Assembly: GCA_023091665.1 (NCBI GenBank)
Contig: JALJCQ010000001.1
Span: 3,348,001 to 3,412,000, forward strand
DNA: 64,000 bases
Direction: 5' to 3'
Source of the DNA: Pythium myriotylum
Lineage: Eukaryota; Oomycota; Peronosporomycetes; Pythiales; Pythiaceae
Part shown: in pieces, positions 60,923-64,000 of the stretch
Position numbering within the stretch: position 1 is the stretch's first letter
Layout: the number at the start of each line of letters is the position of its first letter
Translations under genes and position numbers: made by a program
Notes under the pieces: model-generated
What the model was told of the DNA's origin: nothing
Seen by the model: the letters and a program-made list of their open reading frames with translations, nothing else
Database searches by the model: none

Positions 60923-63900
60923 GTGGACCGCGCCGACATGGGGGCTGTCTGGAGAGACGCGCGCGGCGTGCGGAGGAGAAGAAGATCGAGCTCCGGCACG
61001 ATCGCCGCCGTGGTCGCCGCCGGCCTCGCGGTCGCGATCGTGGCCGCGCAGGCCGACGACGGCCCGGGGCGCGTCGGCGCCGCGGGATCGAATCTCGCTG
61101 GCATTGACGCCAACACGTTGACCACGAGCTGCGGATCGCTCTGCTCGAGTGTGCCCAACGCCAAGGCCTGTCTCGCGCTGGATGTGGACCTGGAGACGTG
61201 TGTCGCGACGCGCCAGATGAATGGCGCCACCTGCCGGCAGGTCGGCGCCGCGTCCTCGATGGTCTGTTTGGCGCCAGCCGAGGCGAGGAACTGGAAACTG
61301 CTGCTCACGAGCGACGCCGAACTGCTCTCGGTCGCGAAAAACGGGCTGCCGATCACCGATGACAGTGCTCTTGCAAATGCGATCGTGTTAAATGCGAGCG
61401 ACGTGGCCGTGTGGAAGAACTTTGCGATGCCGACCGAGACGACACAGCTAACCCTACGCGCGGCGGTTGAGACTGGAGATCCTTTGAAACTTGCCGTCTC
61501 GACTGATGTAATCACCAGCTGGCAGTCTCTTGAACGTCTCTCCGTTCGAGATGTGGACCTCTCTGCGACCGCCTCGCTGCCAGCGTTCAACAAACTCATC
61601 TCCTTGTAAGTCGCTTCTACCCCGAACGAGACGATCACGACTCATATCGTCTCTCGCACAGAGATCTGTCAAGTTGTCGGCTGAAAAAATGGTCAACGGG
61701 CGCTACGCCCGCACTCTCCATACTGTAAGTCACGTGGGTGCAAACTTGAACCGCTTCCGACGACTTACTGCTTTTTTATCAGAGATTTGTCGTCCAACGA
61801 GCTCTCGGCTTTGCCCAATGGCTCGCTACCTGTCTCTCTGAATGTGTTGTACGTGGACGATAACTTCGAGGACCATTTTTGGTCCCGTCACCTGATCGGG
61901 GTCTTTCGAGTAGAAATGTGTCAAGTAACAACCTCGTCGAGCTCCCAGTCGACCTTACGTCGATGACAGGGCTGTTCCGTTTGTGAGTTCACCGTCAAAC
62001 TGCCTTGTCCTGACTAGCACGACTAACGTCGCTGTATCGCTCGAAAGATCTATGTCCAACAACAGTCTTGCCACCTTGACTGAGTTCCCAAAACTACCCG
62101 CTCTGAAAGAACTGTAGGTTTCCACCAGCCCGATCCTCAATGATGCGTAACGTCTGACGATAACTCGTTGTTCAGCTATTTATCGTCTTCCAGTCTGTCC
62201 TCTGTTCCTCCGGGTATCGCCAATCTCCCAGGTTTGCAAATCCTCGACCTCTCCCACAATAATTTTGCGTCCAACATGGCCAACGGCTTTCCTGCCTCGC
62301 TCAATAGCTTGTACGTGGAGGGTCGATTAACTTCTCACTGCTCTCCGTCTGACGTTTGGTTGCACCAGAAAACTGCGAAGCTGCAATTTGCGAATAGTTC
62401 CAGGCGACTTCGGTATCGAAAAAACGTGGGAACTTGTGTAAGATTATTCTTTCGGGTTGGCCTCATGCAGCTCAGCTAATAGTTCTGGGTAGTGATTTAA
62501 GCGAGAACCCTTTCAACGCCGGGGCGTTCGCAGGAGTCAAGCTTCGCGCCAACAACTTGTAAGTGATGCGGTCGTTGATTATCAAATCGTTTCAGCACCC
62601 TGAGCCGAGTTACTGCGAGTATAGAATCCTCGAGCAAGTTCAACTCACTGAAATCTCCTCGAACATCAAGAATTGGGCAGTCGGAAACAAACTTGTCTTG
62701 TCCAAGAACGCCCTCGGCACCGTGGATGCGGAAAGCCTCCCAGCCGACATCGCTGATCTGTAAGTCGTTTATCAACGGTACTACACATCGCGTAACTCAC
62801 CATTTGGGGCTTCTGTGATGCATTTAGGAGGCTCGCCAACTGCTCCCTGAAAGAAGTTCCAGACAATCTCAAGTCGCTTCGCCGACTCACTATTCTGTAT
62901 GTCGCTTTGTTGCGCCAAACTTCACACTCCCATTTATACTCATTTCCTCTTCCTGCCAGCGACTTGTCCGAGAACAGCCTAGGATTGATTTTGAACGGGA
63001 TACTCCCTACAGCTTTGACTGAACTGTACGATGAAACCTCTGCAATGTGCGCATGCATGCTTCTGACGTTGGTGTTGGTCTAGATACCTTGGGAACTGCA
63101 AGCTTGAGGAAGTCCCTGCTGACGTTCAGTCAATGGGGTCAACTCTGCAGAAACTGTGAGTGGCTGCTAAATATCAGTTCCGAATTCATGACGAAGCACC
63201 TGACCAAGTCCCTTCTTGTGGTCTAGGGATCTCAGTTCGAACAATTTGACCACGGTCGAACTCGAGAAATTCTCAAGTTTGCAATATTTGTGAGATCTCG
63301 GCGTGGCGTTTTAGTTGTGACCGACTCTCACCATGTTTCTCCCAATCTAGGGATCTGCATGATAATGCACTGAAGTCTATTCCAGAGTCGGTGTTCAACA
63401 TGTCCAGTCTGACATCACTGTAAGTTTGGCTACTAGATACCAAATTCTCTTGTCGAGGGCTCATTTTCCTCCTTTACGCACAGTGACCTCCGTGGAAATC
63501 CGATCAGTTTGCTGAATATCACGAATGATCGAATCGCGTTCTTGTCCAAGCTTCGAACTTTCGAGATTGACGCCTCTGCTTTTGACGTCAAAGGCACGTG
63601 CGTCGAATCGGTCGTCTTTCGCGGCAAATTTAAGATATGCACGAAAGTCGTGGAAACTACTCCATCACCTATCACGACAGACGTGCCATCCAGTGCCGTG
63701 CCCTCTCCAAGCCCAAGTAGTACGTCAAAATCGTCCAAGTCGAACTGGACACTCAACATCGTTCTTGGCTGTGCCGTCTTGTTCGTGATGATTGTGTCGG
63801 TGATCGTGGCTCGCATGCCTAAATCTCGATGCTCGGGCGATGATGAAGAAGAAGGCTACGATCAACTCGCGACCGTTACTAATCGGTACGGACCACTCGA

Positions 63901-64000
63901 TATGTGGGACGATCCGGAGCTACTTCGTTGGCGCGTCGACATACTCGATATTGAGCTCGTGATGCAAATTGGCATCGGCGCCAACAGCGTCCTGTGGCTT
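60923..64000 (+). CDS. LRR receptor-like kinase, 5' part (kinase domain cut by window edge)
   Basis: Fifteen exons read in frame: 60923-61605, 61662-61724, 61783-61848, 61914-61982, 62048-62113, 62176-62310, 62369-62437, 62493-62558, 62625-62759, 62828-62896, 62960-63025, 63084-63155, 63227-63289, 63351-63419, and 63484 to beyond 64000. The N-terminus has Arg-rich residues, then a hydrophobic segment (GTIAAVVAAGLAVAIVAAQA), likely a signal peptide. A Cys-containing cap (CGSLCSSVPNAKACL) follows, then about 16 leucine-rich repeats (LDLSSNELSALP, LDLSSNNLTTVELEKFSSLQ, LDLHDNALKSIPESVFNMSS). A Cys-bearing LRR cap and Ser/Pro-rich juxtamembrane stalk precede a TM helix (LNIVLGCAVLFVMIVSVIVA). The sequence VDILDIELVMQIGIGANSVL begins a TKL-type kinase N-lobe at the edge. 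It is presumably a plasma-membrane sensor; ligand unknown. Confidence 0.85.

Noticed and set aside
60703..61638. A 311-codon minus-strand frame over the first exon of the receptor kinase
   Set aside because: It is antisense to the signal peptide and LRR cap. No motif was found.
1..64000. tRNA, rRNA, CRISPR or intact transposon genes
   Set aside because: I scanned for transposase or reverse-transcriptase motifs, tRNA-like clusters and regular spaced repeats and saw none that I could support by eye.

Overview
The window looks like nuclear DNA from an oomycete (stramenopile). Genes are tightly packed. Introns are short (about 55-86 nt) GT-AG introns. Gene content includes exocyst Sec10, Rrp1/Nop52, a cyclin Y-like protein, two kinesins, an SLC35B1-type transporter, an FMN-dependent 2-hydroxy-acid oxidase, a single-pass LRR receptor-like kinase and a threonine-rich secreted protein. 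A short (TAAACCC)3 tract fits a TTTAGGG-type telomere. I cannot resolve the order; a saprolegnian or peronosporalean water mould is an inference.

Region 1 (1-26.2 kb) is an ordered, housekeeping-like block with alternating transcription. A giant ankyrin protein (+) meets Rrp1 (-) tail to tail. Rrp1 shares a divergent promoter with the cyclin (+), which meets Sec10 (-) tail to tail 48 bp away. Sec10 and a DadA-like FAD oxidase (+) diverge. A kinesin (-) and a second kinesin (+) share a 618-bp divergent promoter, and the second kinesin meets an SLC35B1-like transporter (-) tail to tail. I rebuilt the exon structures of Sec10, both kinesins, the transporter and the cyclin. The second kinesin seems to join a kinesin-4-type motor to a MAP65/Ase1/PRC1-like tail.

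Region 2 (26.4-41 kb) is a rearranged island holding one ankyrin-repeat family. Members share an N-terminal module of about 150-180 residues, four to six ankyrin repeats and a conserved C-terminal block. Two copies look intact (33.6-34.9 kb and 39.7-41.0 kb). The rest are frameshifted, interrupted by stops, truncated or scrambled. The island shows inverted gene pairs, a sharp-edged identity tract, a scrambled duplication ending beside an interstitial telomere-like repeat, and perfect short palindromes.

Region 3 (41-60.9 kb) mixes metabolic and secreted proteins with three more ankyrin family members (46.4, 52.9 and 56.9 kb, the last decayed). The metabolic and secreted genes are a frameshifted alpha/beta hydrolase, a secreted serine-beta-lactamase-like protein, a secreted Ala/Thr-rich protein broken in an A8 run, and a 2-hydroxy-acid oxidase. 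A 3-kb gene-poor stretch (47.5-50.5 kb) holds decayed copies of an unknown module.

Region 4 (60.9-64 kb) is the 5' part of an LRR receptor-like kinase. Its ectodomain is encoded almost one repeat per exon, with every intron splitting the same Leu codon in phase 2. The kinase domain runs off the right edge.

All assignments come from reading translations and splice signals by eye. No database search was run.
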